Positions 53,510-62,377 of a DNA stretch of 64,000 nt are shown one piece after another; position 1 is the first letter of the stretch, and each line of letters begins with the position of its first letter. The stretch is from NCBI GenBank assembly GCA_910579135.1, contig CAJTTM010000001.1, forward strand, positions 124,001 through 188,000, read 5' to 3'. Under the pieces are notes generated by a model that was not told where the DNA came from, did not search any database, and worked only from the letters and a program-made list of their open reading frames with translations. Source of the DNA: an uncultured Erysipelotrichales bacterium (GTDB taxonomy: Bacteria > Bacillota_I > Bacilli_A > Erysipelotrichales > Coprobacillaceae). Position numbers and translations under genes: made by a program.

Positions 53510-56500
53510 ATTCTTCTTCATGTTTCTTTCTTTTAAGTAACATGTATCCTAACATCATTGAACCAACTAACAATCCAAAGAACATCTCTATATTAGTTCT
53601 ATCTCCTGTCTTTGTTTGACTATTTTTTTGAATCTTATCTGGTTCAACTTCTGTTTTTAATTTTTCTTTTTCTTTATCTACATTGACATTATTTTCAAGA
53701 TTTTTATCTGGTTTACCATCATTATCTGTGTCAATGTTAATATCAGGTTTACCATCACCATCTCTATCAATATTGATATCTGGTTTACCGTCTCCATCTG
53801 TATCAATGTTGATATCTGGTTTACCGTCTCCATCTGTATCAATGTTAATATCTGGTTTACCATCTTTATCTGTATCAATGTTGATATCAGGTTTACCATC
53901 TTTGTCTGTATCAATGTTGATGTCTGGTTTTCCATCTTTGTCTGTATCAATATTCACATCAGGAATATCATCATCATCTGTATCAATGTTGATATCTGGT
54001 TTACCATCTTTATCTGTATCAATGTTGATATCTGGTTCTCCATCTTTATCTGTATCAATGTTGATATCTGGTTTACCATCTTTATCTGTATCAATGTTGA
54101 TATCTGGTTCTCCATCTTTATCTGTATCAATGTTGATATCTGGTTTACCATCTTTATCTGTATCAATGTTGATATCTGGTTCTCCATCTTTATCCTTATC
54201 AATATTAATATCAGGTTTACCATCTTTATCTGTATCAACATCAACATCTGGATTACCATCACCATCTTTATCTATATTGATATCTGGTTTACCATCGCCA
54301 TCTTTATCTACATTTACTGGTGGAGTATTTGGTTTTGACATTACAATAACAACCGTTTGATCTTCAGTAATATTTTTTAAAGTTAAACTATTACCTTTTC
54401 CAACTATCTCTTGTAACTCACCATTAATAAAGATATATACAACTTCAGCTTCTGAATCATCAGAAGTCCATGTGATTTCTTTATTTCCTCCATCAACAAC
54501 TTCTCCGCTACCACTAATGATACCGTTAACACCGCTTAAAATAGCAGTTACCAAATGATTTTTATCATGTAAATTACCAGGTATTACTTTATTGTTATCT
54601 GGTAATGCTTTTTCCTTCAATGTAACAACAACATTTTTATCTTCAGTAATATTTGTTAAATCAAAACCTTTACCTTCTACAGTTTGTTGTACACCATTAA
54701 CAGTAACACTTGCTAATTCATACTTATTTTCATCAAATGACCATGAAACAGTTGATGTATCACCGTCATTAATAATTGCTGGACCAGAAATCACTTCACC
54801 AATTCCACCTTGAATTGTTACATTAACATTATGTAATGTTGATAAATCAGGTAATTGTTCTATTGTTCCATCATCATTTTGTTGAGTAAAATATACTTTA
54901 ATAACATGATCTTTTTCAATTGCTAAAATATCATCAATTGTAGCATCGCTAACTCTTGCAGCTTTTGCCATTCTAGACATTACTGAAGAAGACTGATCTG
55001 GTGTATCTAATGCATCATTCTTATATACTTCTTTTCCATCCACAATAATCATTGCTGTAACCCAACCATCAGCTGGTGCTTGTGTAATATTTTTATAGTT
55101 TTGTAAATGATATAAAGTTTTTGATTCTGAAACTGTTCCATTACCATATTTCATGATAGTAACATTATGCATTACTGGCTTAACATGCACAACAACATCA
55201 GTATCTTTATCTAGATTTTTTAAATTAACTTCTTCATTTTCAACATCTGACACTGTTTTTCCATTGACAGTCACCTTTTCAACTTCATAATAAACATAGT
55301 CTGGATCATCTGGATCATCAGATTTTATAATATCCCAATTAACATCGTAATTGCTATTGACTTCAACTACAGCTCCTCCTGTTATTGTTCCAGGACCACC
55401 AACTATTTGAGTTGTAACTTGGATATAATCTTCTCCCGAATATATTGGAACTTTTGGTTCACCTTGATCATCAACTTTTGTCAAATAAATATCAACAACA
55501 TGATTTCCTTTAATATTACTAAAGTTTTGACTACCAACTTTTGTTTTTTGTGCTGTTGTCAACTCTTTTTCAACGCCATCAACCAATACTTTATAAATTT
55601 GATATTCACTTGCATGAACATCCCATGACACTTTATGAGTATCACCAGGTTCAACAATAGCTGATGGACTTATAATTTCATTACCATCACCACCATAACG
55701 ATTGACAGTAATAGTATAGTTCCCTTCAGTTTGACCTCCCCCAACTGTTGGTAAAGTATCAATTGTTACAACAACGTCATGATCAGCTAAAACACCTTTA
55801 AATGTCACATCTGTTTTCGTAACATCATAATCTACTCCATCCACTGTTACTTTCACAACACGACTGTTAGGATCACTTATACTCCATGTTACTGTTGTAT
55901 CAGTACCTTCTTTTACACGTTGTGTAGGGGTAATTTCATATTTACTACTATCATTGCATCCAAGAACTGTTGTTCTAATTTCATAAGATTTTTCAGCTGG
56001 TGGCGCAATTGTTTGTTCTGCATCTTTTTCAAATTCTACATATAATGTATGATTTTCATGGAATTCATCTGGATATGTGAATGTTGTTTGTTTTACCAAA
56101 TCATCACGTATCACACCATCAATAACAACTTTAGCAACATGATATCCATCAGCTGGTTTCCAGCTTACGGTAGGTTTCAAACCTTCTTTAACATTAGTTG
56201 CTCCAGTAACCCTTCCTTCACCTTTCTTTGTCGCATTAACATTGAAATATCTATCATAATATAATTTTAAAGATAGTGTTGGATTCCCAGTTACTTGACC
56301 CTTAAGTACATTATTGCTATTATCAACATTATACCAATATTTCACACCATTAACAGTAATTTCTGGTGTCATATCTTTTGGATCAACTTGAACAGTACTT
56401 TCTGTTTTAGATGTATAATTCTTTGTATATCCATTAGCTTTTGTATAAATATAATGATTATTTGCATCTTTTTTTCCAGAATTCACAAAGTATTCTACTG

Positions 56501-59500
56501 AATATTTTGTATCAGTATTCGGTGTCCACATAGCAACAAAAGTATGTGTACTCTTGACTCTAATTGCTTCTCCACCTACATATGCAGTTGGTTTTGTTAC
56601 ACCTTCATTAAATACTTGAATACCATTTTCATCAGTATGCGTTTTACCATTTAAATCAGCTTCATAGTACCAACCATCAAATGTATAACCAGATCTTTGT
56701 GGTTCAGAGAATGCATTATATTTTGATGCAGTTGATATTAAATAAGCATGATCAGTGATTTTATTTCCACCATTACTATTAAACTGAACAACAAATTTAT
56801 TTGTATCAGCTTTCCATACAGCATATACAGTCTTATCAGATGCAGGCATAGTTGGTGCTGCAACGGCTGTTCCAGTTATACCATTCGCAAATTTAAAAAT
56901 CTTTGAAACATTGTTATCTTTACTTTCAGACCAACCTTGGAAAATATAACCTGGTTTTGTTGGTAAACCACGACCTGTATCTGGTATTGTTTGTGTACCA
57001 GCATCAACACTTATATCTGCTGCTGTAAGGTTTTGACCATAAGAAACATTTGCAATTGAACGTACATTTCCTAATGATCCACCATTCGCATCTAATCTCA
57101 ATGTATATTTAGAAACTTCCCATTGAGCAATCAAATAATAATGATCACCTTCTAAAAGATTACTTCCACCATTTTTTGATGCTTCAGCAACCTGTTCTTT
57201 GATTTCATTAACATTTGCAGCGTTGTTAATATATGCTGAATTAGCTGCATCAGTGGCACTGTGAGAATTCAATAATTTCCATCCTGTAAATGTATAGCCT
57301 TCTCTTGTAGGAGTCACATTATGATCTCCTATTTTTTTAAGAATTGATGAACCAGCAGTAACTAAATAACTTGATTGATCTTTTCCACCAATTTGACCAC
57401 CGTTTGCAACATAAATCAATGCCGCTTGATCTTTAGAATAATTTGGACGAATAATAATTTCATGGTTTTCATCTGGATTTGGTGTTGTTCCAGGAGTAAC
57501 GTCTCCACCTTCAGGTGTTACCCAACCACTGTGATATTCATCTTCTTCTTCACTTGGTGGTACAACATCATCATCTGGTAAAACAATGATAGGTTTATCT
57601 CCAATAACATAATAATCATCTATTGGATTACCATCTTTATCTTGTACAGAAACATGAGTAGGCTGGAATACAGCTTGATTACCAATGTTTCCACATTCAT
57701 CCTTTACCCATACAACAAGTGGCTCAGTAGATGTAATATCATAATCAAATTGATAAGAATGTACTACATTATCTAATACTGTCCAATCTGTTTCTCCTGG
57801 TTTTGCATTTATATCATTTGTTACCCAATAAGCAGCAACTCCTGAACCTCTTCCATCTTCAATAAATGTAATTCCATCTTCATCAATACCCTCACCAGTA
57901 TCAGTAAGTGTAATTGTTGCCTTATTTTTCTCTGTATTTTTTCCTTCAATATAAGGCACTTTATCATCCAAATATGCAGTAAGATATGTTTGGAATGTTT
58001 TGGACTCATTCCCTTTATCATCTCGAACAGTTAATTCAAATACATATGTTCCTGATGTACTATTTTTTGTAAATGTATAATTTGGAATCTTATCTAGACC
58101 ATCTACCCAACCAGTATCAATATCTTTTGAACCATTTGGATTATAAACGATATATCGGTACCCAGTTAATTTTCCATCAGCACCAGAAGCTGTACCAATC
58201 TTAGATTTATCATGAATATTAACATCAACTGTACTATCTGTTAACTGTAAATGTCTCAAATGCAATGTCATTAATTGCTGATCATCTTCTACATTCTTTA
58301 CATAAAAACTTGCTAGAGGAAGTTCACTTGAAATCTGAGCCTGTTTAAAATGATTCTCTTCAAAGTAATTCTTCGCAATGAAATCAGCCATCTGACTTAC
58401 ATAATCATCAGATGTTGCAATACATCCATTTGATGAACCCAACCCCTGATGTATGATGTTCCCATCTTTATCCTTTGCTAAAACAGGATTACCAAGTTCA
58501 TCAAGTTTCAGGCTTCCATCCTCATTTTTCTCATATGTTGAATCTGTGACAACTTTTCCGTCTTGAACATTTGATACGTAAAAAATTTCACTGTTGTTCA
58601 TTCTGTTAATACCATCAAGGTAATCATTTGAACCATCATTAGGTATCCCTGGATTATTGTTTGTTCCAGCAAGATTAACAAAATACTTATATTCTGCACC
58701 CTGATAATATTGAACGTATTTTAATGCGTCAAACGCTGAAGCTTCATAAGTCATTTCTAGATCTGTATAAACAATTGCTGAAAAAGCATTACATCCATGA
58801 GACGAATATCCAACCCAAGGACCTAAGCCATTTAATGTTTCAGAAGCAAACTGTGGAATTGCAAAATCACGAAGTACAGTTTGCACATCAGAAAGTTTAC
58901 CTGATGCATCATAAGCTTGTTGTTGAACTGTCAAACTATCTCTCTTTAGTTCTACTGTCAAACGAACCTTTTTCTGTGCACCTAAAGAGAATGATGTACC
59001 ACTTCCTGCTACATCACCAGAACCTGTAAAGGCTGTAGTAAGCGAATCTGCAGGTACTCCATTCAATTTTTTTATTGTGACCGCACCTGAACCTGATGCA
59101 GCACTACTTGCATTAAAGTAAAGCAAATACCCATAAACTTTTCCGTTTATTATACCTGAATTCATCAAAAATCCAAATCCAGTTAACGTATGTGTATTAA
59201 TTACACTGGCATCAATATTAAAACTAAAAGTACGAGTATTTGAGTTTGGTGCAGGATAAATCATATAATCCGAATAAGCTGGATTTCCATATCCTGCAAA
59301 AGCCATATTTGATGCTCCACTATCACTTTGATAAATACCAATATGTCGATTAAACTGAATACAAGCAGAGTTTGTAAACTTATTTGTAGTTTTATTTATG
59401 TAATTTAGAATATTGGCACCTGCAGGTCCATTCATAGATGCTGCATTAGCAATTCTTTTTGGCTGTAAACTTCTTTGGTCAGCAGGAACAAGAGCATTAT

Positions 59501-59825
59501 ATGTACTTTCACTATGATAATGATCATAAACTAACCACCCATCCATACTTGACGTATCAATCGAAACTGCAGTATTTGTGATACGGAAGTCCGATTCTTT
59601 TAAGCCTTGATCGATGAGTTTTTGTGTTAACTCTTGTTTATAATCAAGAAAAGTTCCAGGATAATCAGAAGGGACATTAACAGCAATGTCAATCTTTGGA
59701 GTAGGATTTGAACCAACATCTACAGATGCTTTAACATTATAAAACTGACTCCCACCTAAAACAATCATGAAGGTTAAAGATATAATCAAGGCTTTTTTTA
59801 TAACTATTTTCATTGTCTTTAACAT
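53508..59825 (-). CDS. Giant cell-wall-anchored repeat protein (2105 aa)
   Basis: A secreted surface protein. Parts in order: signal peptide (~1-33); an N-terminal region (~35-400) that looks like a lectin or bacterial surface beta-domain; PKD/Ig-like segments (~500-700); three or more InlB B-type repeats (~800-1170; ANGG... GYTFDGWY); about seven divergent beta domains (~1190-1830) with the pattern VSW...VTVDGV; seventeen 12-residue DKDGKPDINIDT units (~1837-2041); and a sorting tail QTKTGDRTN, helix, KRKKHEEE. The sorting motif lacks the LP of LPXTG. Function is likely adhesion or wall-surface binding. It is the only strongly accessory-looking gene in the window. Confidence 0.85.
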   Translation of the reverse strand: MLKTMKIVIKKALIISLTFMIVLGGSQFYNVKASVDVGSNPTPKIDIAVNVPSDYPGTFLDYKQELTQKLIDQGLKESDFRITNTAVSIDTSSMDGWLVYDHYHSESTYNALVPADQRSLQPKRIANAASMNGPAGANILNYINKTTNKFTNSACIQFNRHIGIYQSDSGASNMAFAGYGNPAYSDYMIYPAPNSNTRTFSFNIDASVINTHTLTGFGFLMNSGIINGKVYGYLLYFNASSAASGSGAVTIKKLNGVPADSLTTAFTGSGDVAGSGTSFSLGAQKKVRLTVELKRDSLTVQQQAYDASGKLSDVQTVLRDFAIPQFASETLNGLGPWVGYSSHGCNAFSAIVYTDLEMTYEASAFDALKYVQYYQGAEYKYFVNLAGTNNNPGIPNDGSNDYLDGINRMNNSEIFYVSNVQDGKVVTDSTYEKNEDGSLKLDELGNPVLAKDKDGNIIHQGLGSSNGCIATSDDYVSQMADFIAKNYFEENHFKQAQISSELPLASFYVKNVEDDQQLMTLHLRHLQLTDSTVDVNIHDKSKIGTASGADGKLTGYRYIVYNPNGSKDIDTGWVDGLDKIPNYTFTKNSTSGTYVFELTVRDDKGNESKTFQTYLTAYLDDKVPYIEGKNTEKNKATITLTDTGEGIDEDGITFIEDGRGSGVAAYWVTNDINAKPGETDWTVLDNVVHSYQFDYDITSTEPLVVWVKDECGNIGNQAVFQPTHVSVQDKDGNPIDDYYVIGDKPIIVLPDDDVVPPSEEEDEYHSGWVTPEGGDVTPGTTPNPDENHEIIIRPNYSKDQAALIYVANGGQIGGKDQSSYLVTAGSSILKKIGDHNVTPTREGYTFTGWKLLNSHSATDAANSAYINNAANVNEIKEQVAEASKNGGSNLLEGDHYYLIAQWEVSKYTLRLDANGGSLGNVRSIANVSYGQNLTAADISVDAGTQTIPDTGRGLPTKPGYIFQGWSESKDNNVSKIFKFANGITGTAVAAPTMPASDKTVYAVWKADTNKFVVQFNSNGGNKITDHAYLISTASKYNAFSEPQRSGYTFDGWYYEADLNGKTHTDENGIQVFNEGVTKPTAYVGGEAIRVKSTHTFVAMWTPNTDTKYSVEYFVNSGKKDANNHYIYTKANGYTKNYTSKTESTVQVDPKDMTPEITVNGVKYWYNVDNSNNVLKGQVTGNPTLSLKLYYDRYFNVNATKKGEGRVTGATNVKEGLKPTVSWKPADGYHVAKVVIDGVIRDDLVKQTTFTYPDEFHENHTLYVEFEKDAEQTIAPPAEKSYEIRTTVLGCNDSSKYEITPTQRVKEGTDTTVTWSISDPNSRVVKVTVDGVDYDVTKTDVTFKGVLADHDVVVTIDTLPTVGGGQTEGNYTITVNRYGGDGNEIISPSAIVEPGDTHKVSWDVHASEYQIYKVLVDGVEKELTTAQKTKVGSQNFSNIKGNHVVDIYLTKVDDQGEPKVPIYSGEDYIQVTTQIVGGPGTITGGAVVEVNSNYDVNWDIIKSDDPDDPDYVYYEVEKVTVNGKTVSDVENEEVNLKNLDKDTDVVVHVKPVMHNVTIMKYGNGTVSESKTLYHLQNYKNITQAPADGWVTAMIIVDGKEVYKNDALDTPDQSSSVMSRMAKAARVSDATIDDILAIEKDHVIKVYFTQQNDDGTIEQLPDLSTLHNVNVTIQGGIGEVISGPAIINDGDTSTVSWSFDENKYELASVTVNGVQQTVEGKGFDLTNITEDKNVVVTLKEKALPDNNKVIPGNLHDKNHLVTAILSGVNGIISGSGEVVDGGNKEITWTSDDSEAEVVYIFINGELQEIVGKGNSLTLKNITEDQTVVIVMSKPNTPPVNVDKDGDGKPDINIDKDGDGNPDVDVDTDKDGKPDINIDKDKDGEPDINIDTDKDGKPDINIDTDKDGEPDINIDTDKDGKPDINIDTDKDGEPDINIDTDKDGKPDINIDTDDDDIPDVNIDTDKDGKPDINIDTDKDGKPDINIDTDKDGKPDINIDTDGDGKPDINIDTDGDGKPDINIDRDGDGKPDINIDTDNDGKPDKNLENNVNVDKEKEKLKTEVEPDKIQKNSQTKTGDRTNIEMFFGLLVGSMMLGYMLLKRKKHEEE
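53705..54316 (-). repeat. 17 tandem 36-bp units encoding DxDxDGxPDINI repeats
   Basis: The C-terminal stalk of the surface protein is built from 17 copies of a 12-residue unit. Asp residues at alternating positions followed by Gly resemble Ca2+-binding type-3 thrombospondin repeats. Units 5-9 alternate KPD and EPD, so part of the array was copied as a 72-bp pair. The unit with TDDDDIPD is the most divergent. Such arrays vary in copy number between strains. Confidence 0.9.
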
Positions 59826-60169
59826 AGTTTCTTTTCCTTTCTTTCATTTTAACTATAAGTCTATTTTTTTCTTTATAGCGTTTTCATTATCATATATATG
59901 TATTTTTCAATACATAATAAAATAAATATTTACATACACAATAATTACAAAAAATACATTTAATTATAGTTTTCCAATATTAACCTTTATAACCTATGAA
60001 ATATTTTAAAAGAAATGATGAATACTCATTTTTTCTAAATAAAAATCTCATACTTATTTTTTTCAAACCTCCTTTCTTTTTGTTAATGCAATGTTATAAC
60101 TTCACAAAAAAATCAACAACATTTAGAATGAAGTTAAATACTATGATATAACAAAACAAGTTTAAGACT

Positions 60170-60226
60170 TTATAGATAAAACAAATAATTCATAGCAAAA
60201 AAGACACAGAATTTACAATATACCAT
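60170..60226 (-). CDS. Possible leader peptide (18 aa) upstream of the surface-protein gene
   Basis: An 18-codon ORF, MVYCKFCVFFAMNYLFYL, hydrophobic with two Cys. AAAGGAG lies 5 bases before ATG 60226 and a TTGTAA-N17-TATAAT promoter just before that. It would be translated from the 5' end of a ~420-nt leader. Whether it is made, and what it does, is unknown; it may only be chance. Confidence 0.3.
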   Translation of the reverse strand: MVYCKFCVFFAMNYLFYL

Positions 60227-60251
60227 CATATCTCCTTTGCTATTCAAAAAA

Positions 60252-60280
60252 ATTATAATCCTGTTTTAGAAATATTACAA
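60252..60280 (-). promoter_or_regulatory. SigA-type promoter, probably of the surface-protein transcript
   Basis: On the minus strand TTGTAA, 17-bp spacer, TATAAT, the best promoter-like match in the upstream region. Transcription would start near 60245, about 420 nt before the surface-protein ATG. Confidence 0.5.
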
Positions 60281-60410
60281 GTGTATTTTGTAAAAAATGC
60301 ATTATTTTCTAATCCAAATATAAAGATGTCTCAATGAATCCAGACTGTTATAAGTATGGATAGAGCGATAAAAAACTAAATGCATTTATAACAGAGATAA
60401 ATATATACAA

Positions 60411-60548
60411 ATGAAACGTATCAAGTGTGGACATCTCACCAATGCTTTTGACTGGATCATTAAAGAATTTGCTGAAGAAAAGAAAGCATTAGTTATTGAA
60501 AATCAAGTTGAAATAGAATGTAATGGAGTTATAAGAAAACTCAAATAG
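60411..60548 (+). CDS. Weak small ORF, possibly a gene fragment (45 aa)
   Basis: 45 codons, beginning MKRIKCGHLTNAFDWIIKEF and ending VIRKLK. It reads like real protein (amphipathic, charged), but only a weak AGAGAT sequence precedes it and no family is recognised. Adjacent frames upstream also contain protein-like but broken sequence. It may be the end of a decayed mobile or accessory gene. Confidence 0.3.
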   Translation: MKRIKCGHLTNAFDWIIKEFAEEKKALVIENQVEIECNGVIRKLK

Positions 60549-60563
60549 TCATTACACTTTTTG

Positions 60564-60630
60564 AGCTACAATAATAGTTTATAATTTTATCATAAAAGAA
60601 TCAGATAAATTATAGACCCTTATTGTAGCT
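60564..60630 (+). repeat. Wide inverted repeat with T run
   Basis: AGCTACAATAA at 60564-60574 and its complement at 60620-60630, followed by TTTT. The 45-base loop is long for a terminator; the ends could be relic termini of a small mobile sequence. Confidence 0.45.
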
Positions 60631-60662
60631 TTTTCAGTGATGCATCCAAATTCTTAATAGAT

Positions 60663-60686
60663 AAAAAAAGATGATTTACATCATCT
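60663..60686 (-). terminator. Terminator of the basic scaffold-like gene
   Basis: On the minus strand GATGAT / ATCATC with a 4-base loop and T7. Confidence 0.7.
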
Positions 60687-60709
60687 TCACCAATCATCTA
60701 TAAAACAAA

Positions 60710-61348
60710 TTAATCCTTAAATTTTTTTTCATATAGACTCATTAATTCATCTAAACTCATAGAATCATCAATTTCATCAATAAAAGTATCTTTATCCTGA
60801 TAAGAAAAATCTAATTTAAACTCACCAGTTCTTTCTTCAATAATTTTTAATTGATCTTTTTCTTCTTCAATAATACTTGCTATATTTCTAAGATTATCCT
60901 CAACTGTTTCTTCCTTTTCTTGAGGCTTAGCTTTTTTTATCTTTTGAGGTTTCAAAGGTTTTTCATTTTCTATATTTTTTGGCCCTTTAAAAGGACTAAA
61001 AACAGGAACCAAATGATCTGTTTCTTTTCTCTTCTTTATCTTTTTAGGTGTTTTCTTAGGTTTAACTTCAGTAATTTTTTTAGACTGTTTTAAACCTGAT
61101 ATAGGTGAAATAATTTGACTCATTTCATAAGGAGGTCTTTCCTTCTTTTCTACCTTTTGTTTTTGATCTATCTTTTTTTCTTTTTTCTTAGTTGAAACAG
61201 GTCTTTCTTCCTTGACAATTTCCTCGTCATTCATAAAAGGAGTACTAAATTTTTCTTTTCTTCTTTGTTCCACAACAGGATCAACCGTTTCATAAACTTG
61301 TTTTTCCTTATCATCTTCAATATCTCTAAAAAATAATTTTTTAAACAT
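60710..61348 (-). CDS. Disordered, Lys/Glu-rich protein with SPxxG-like motifs (212 aa)
   Basis: I do not recognise a named family. It has an N-terminal amphipathic start MFKKLFFRD, a long basic and acidic low-complexity middle (residues ~20-150), and an ordered-looking acidic C-terminus (LDELMSLYEKKFKD). Short similar motifs recur: STPFMND, ISPISGLK and FSPFKGPK. This suggests a scaffold with repeated docking peptides, perhaps at the membrane or division site; that is inference. A strong AAGGAGGTG precedes the ATG. It is downstream of the thioredoxin-like gene. Confidence 0.65.
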   Translation of the reverse strand: MFKKLFFRDIEDDKEKQVYETVDPVVEQRRKEKFSTPFMNDEEIVKEERPVSTKKKEKKIDQKQKVEKKERPPYEMSQIISPISGLKQSKKITEVKPKKTPKKIKKRKETDHLVPVFSPFKGPKNIENEKPLKPQKIKKAKPQEKEETVEDNLRNIASIIEEEKDQLKIIEERTGEFKLDFSYQDKDTFIDEIDDSMSLDELMSLYEKKFKD

Positions 61349-61389
61349 TTTGACACCTCCTTAATTAATATACTTTCATAAAAACTTCC

Positions 61390-61710
61390 TTACTCAATAG
61401 CATCAATAAAAGCTTGAACTTCTTCTTGAGTTTTTCTTAACTTACTTACAAATCTAGAAACTTCTTTACCATCCTTATATGCAATAAATGAAGGAATCCC
61501 TAAAATATCTAGATCAATACATAAATCAACCATTTCATCTCTATCAATGTAATAAAAATCCCAATCTTTATTATCTGCTACTAAATCATCAATATAAGTT
61601 TTTAAAAAATGACAATCAGGACACCAAGTTGTAGAAAAAACCAATATGCCCTTTCCTTTAATTGCTTCATTATACTCTTCTAAATTTGAAATTTTATTTA
61701 AATTATCCAT
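61390..61710 (-). CDS. Thioredoxin-like protein (WCPDC motif)
   Basis: A 106-residue thioredoxin-fold protein without signal peptide. The redox motif is VFSTTWCPDCHFLKTYID, with CPDC instead of the usual CGPC, and the cis-Pro is in LGIPSFIAYKDG. It resembles the YtpP group, with trmB next to it, a common neighbour in Firmicutes. It likely handles thiol-disulfide exchange in the cytoplasm. The ATG at 61710 has AAGGAGA upstream, lying inside the end of trmB; the longer frame overlaps trmB and is rejected. Confidence 0.88.
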   Translation of the reverse strand: MDNLNKISNLEEYNEAIKGKGILVFSTTWCPDCHFLKTYIDDLVADNKDWDFYYIDRDEMVDLCIDLDILGIPSFIAYKDGKEVSRFVSKLRKTQEEVQAFIDAIE

Positions 61711-61714
61711 ATTC

Positions 61715-62362
61715 TTATTCTCCTTTAAATTTTGTAATAACTTGATAAATAGGACCATATGGAGAAAACTTTCTCTCATACTCCGTTTCAATATTATCTT
61801 CATAACCTTCACTATTATGAAGATCTAAACAAACATCAATAAAATTCATTTCATATTGATTAAATGATACTAACGAATATTCAAAAAGTCCACGATTATC
61901 TGTCTTAAAAACAAGTTTTCCATCTTGGCATAATATTGTGTTATAAACATTTAAAAAAGAAGCAGAAGTTAGTCTTCTTTTCGCATGTCTTTTTTTAGGC
62001 CAAGGATCACTAAAATTAAGATAAATACAATGGATTTCATTTTCATCAAACACTTCATTCAAAACTACAGCATCTTCTCTCAACAATCTCAAATTACTTA
62101 AATATTCCTCTTCATCCAATTTCTTTAAAGATGCTGTTAAAACAGTTGGAAACTTTTCAATTCCAATAAAATTAATATTTGGATATCTTTTTGCATTTTC
62201 AATAATAAAATCACCTTTCCCCATTCCTATTTCAATATAAATAGGATTCTCATTATCAAAAACAGCTTTCCATTTCCCTTTATAATCTTTTGTATTTATA
62301 ACAACATAATCTTTGTGATTTTCTAAAATCTCATTAGCTTTTGGGTTGTTTCGTAATCTCAT
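61715..62362 (-). CDS. trmB: tRNA (guanine-N7)-methyltransferase
   Basis: A 215-residue SAM enzyme that makes m7G46 in tRNA. The SAM loop is YIEIGMGKGDFI, the second conserved block is IGIEKFPTVL, and the family motif is LNFSDPWPKKRHAKRRLTS, with the catalytic Asp. Length is standard. The start follows GAGGAGG. It lies 4 bp before the thioredoxin-like gene. Confidence 0.95.
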   Translation of the reverse strand: MRLRNNPKANEILENHKDYVVINTKDYKGKWKAVFDNENPIYIEIGMGKGDFIIENAKRYPNINFIGIEKFPTVLTASLKKLDEEEYLSNLRLLREDAVVLNEVFDENEIHCIYLNFSDPWPKKRHAKRRLTSASFLNVYNTILCQDGKLVFKTDNRGLFEYSLVSFNQYEMNFIDVCLDLHNSEGYEDNIETEYERKFSPYGPIYQVITKFKGE

Positions 62363-62377
62363 AAAACCTCCTCGCTC

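Larger units (their letters stand above)
59826..60709. other. 884-bp region without a clear gene
   Basis: It holds the predicted long leader of the surface-protein gene: promoter at 60252-60280, an 18-codon ORF at 60170-60226, and a hairpin TAACTTCA / TGAAGTTA at 60097-60136. On the plus strand there is a weak 45-codon ORF at 60411-60548 and a wide inverted repeat at 60564-60630. Fragments in other plus-strand frames near 60320-60410 look like decayed coding sequence. The terminator of the next minus-strand gene ends the region. Confidence 0.6.

Noticed and set aside
53705..54316. Possible CRISPR array (regular 36-bp units)
   Set aside because: The units are contiguous with no unique spacers and lie within a coding frame.
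53683..54360. Long plus-strand open frame with SGLPSLSVSMLI repeats opposite the surface-protein repeats
   Set aside because: It is the antisense image of the 36-bp repeats; the period keeps every frame open. There is no ribosome site, and the minus-strand reading makes biological sense.
59983..60066. Minus-strand mini-ORF after AAAGGAGG (TTG 60066 or ATG 60051)
   Set aside because: The spacing is 1 base for TTG and 16 for ATG, both poor. The peptide is under 30 residues with no notable features.
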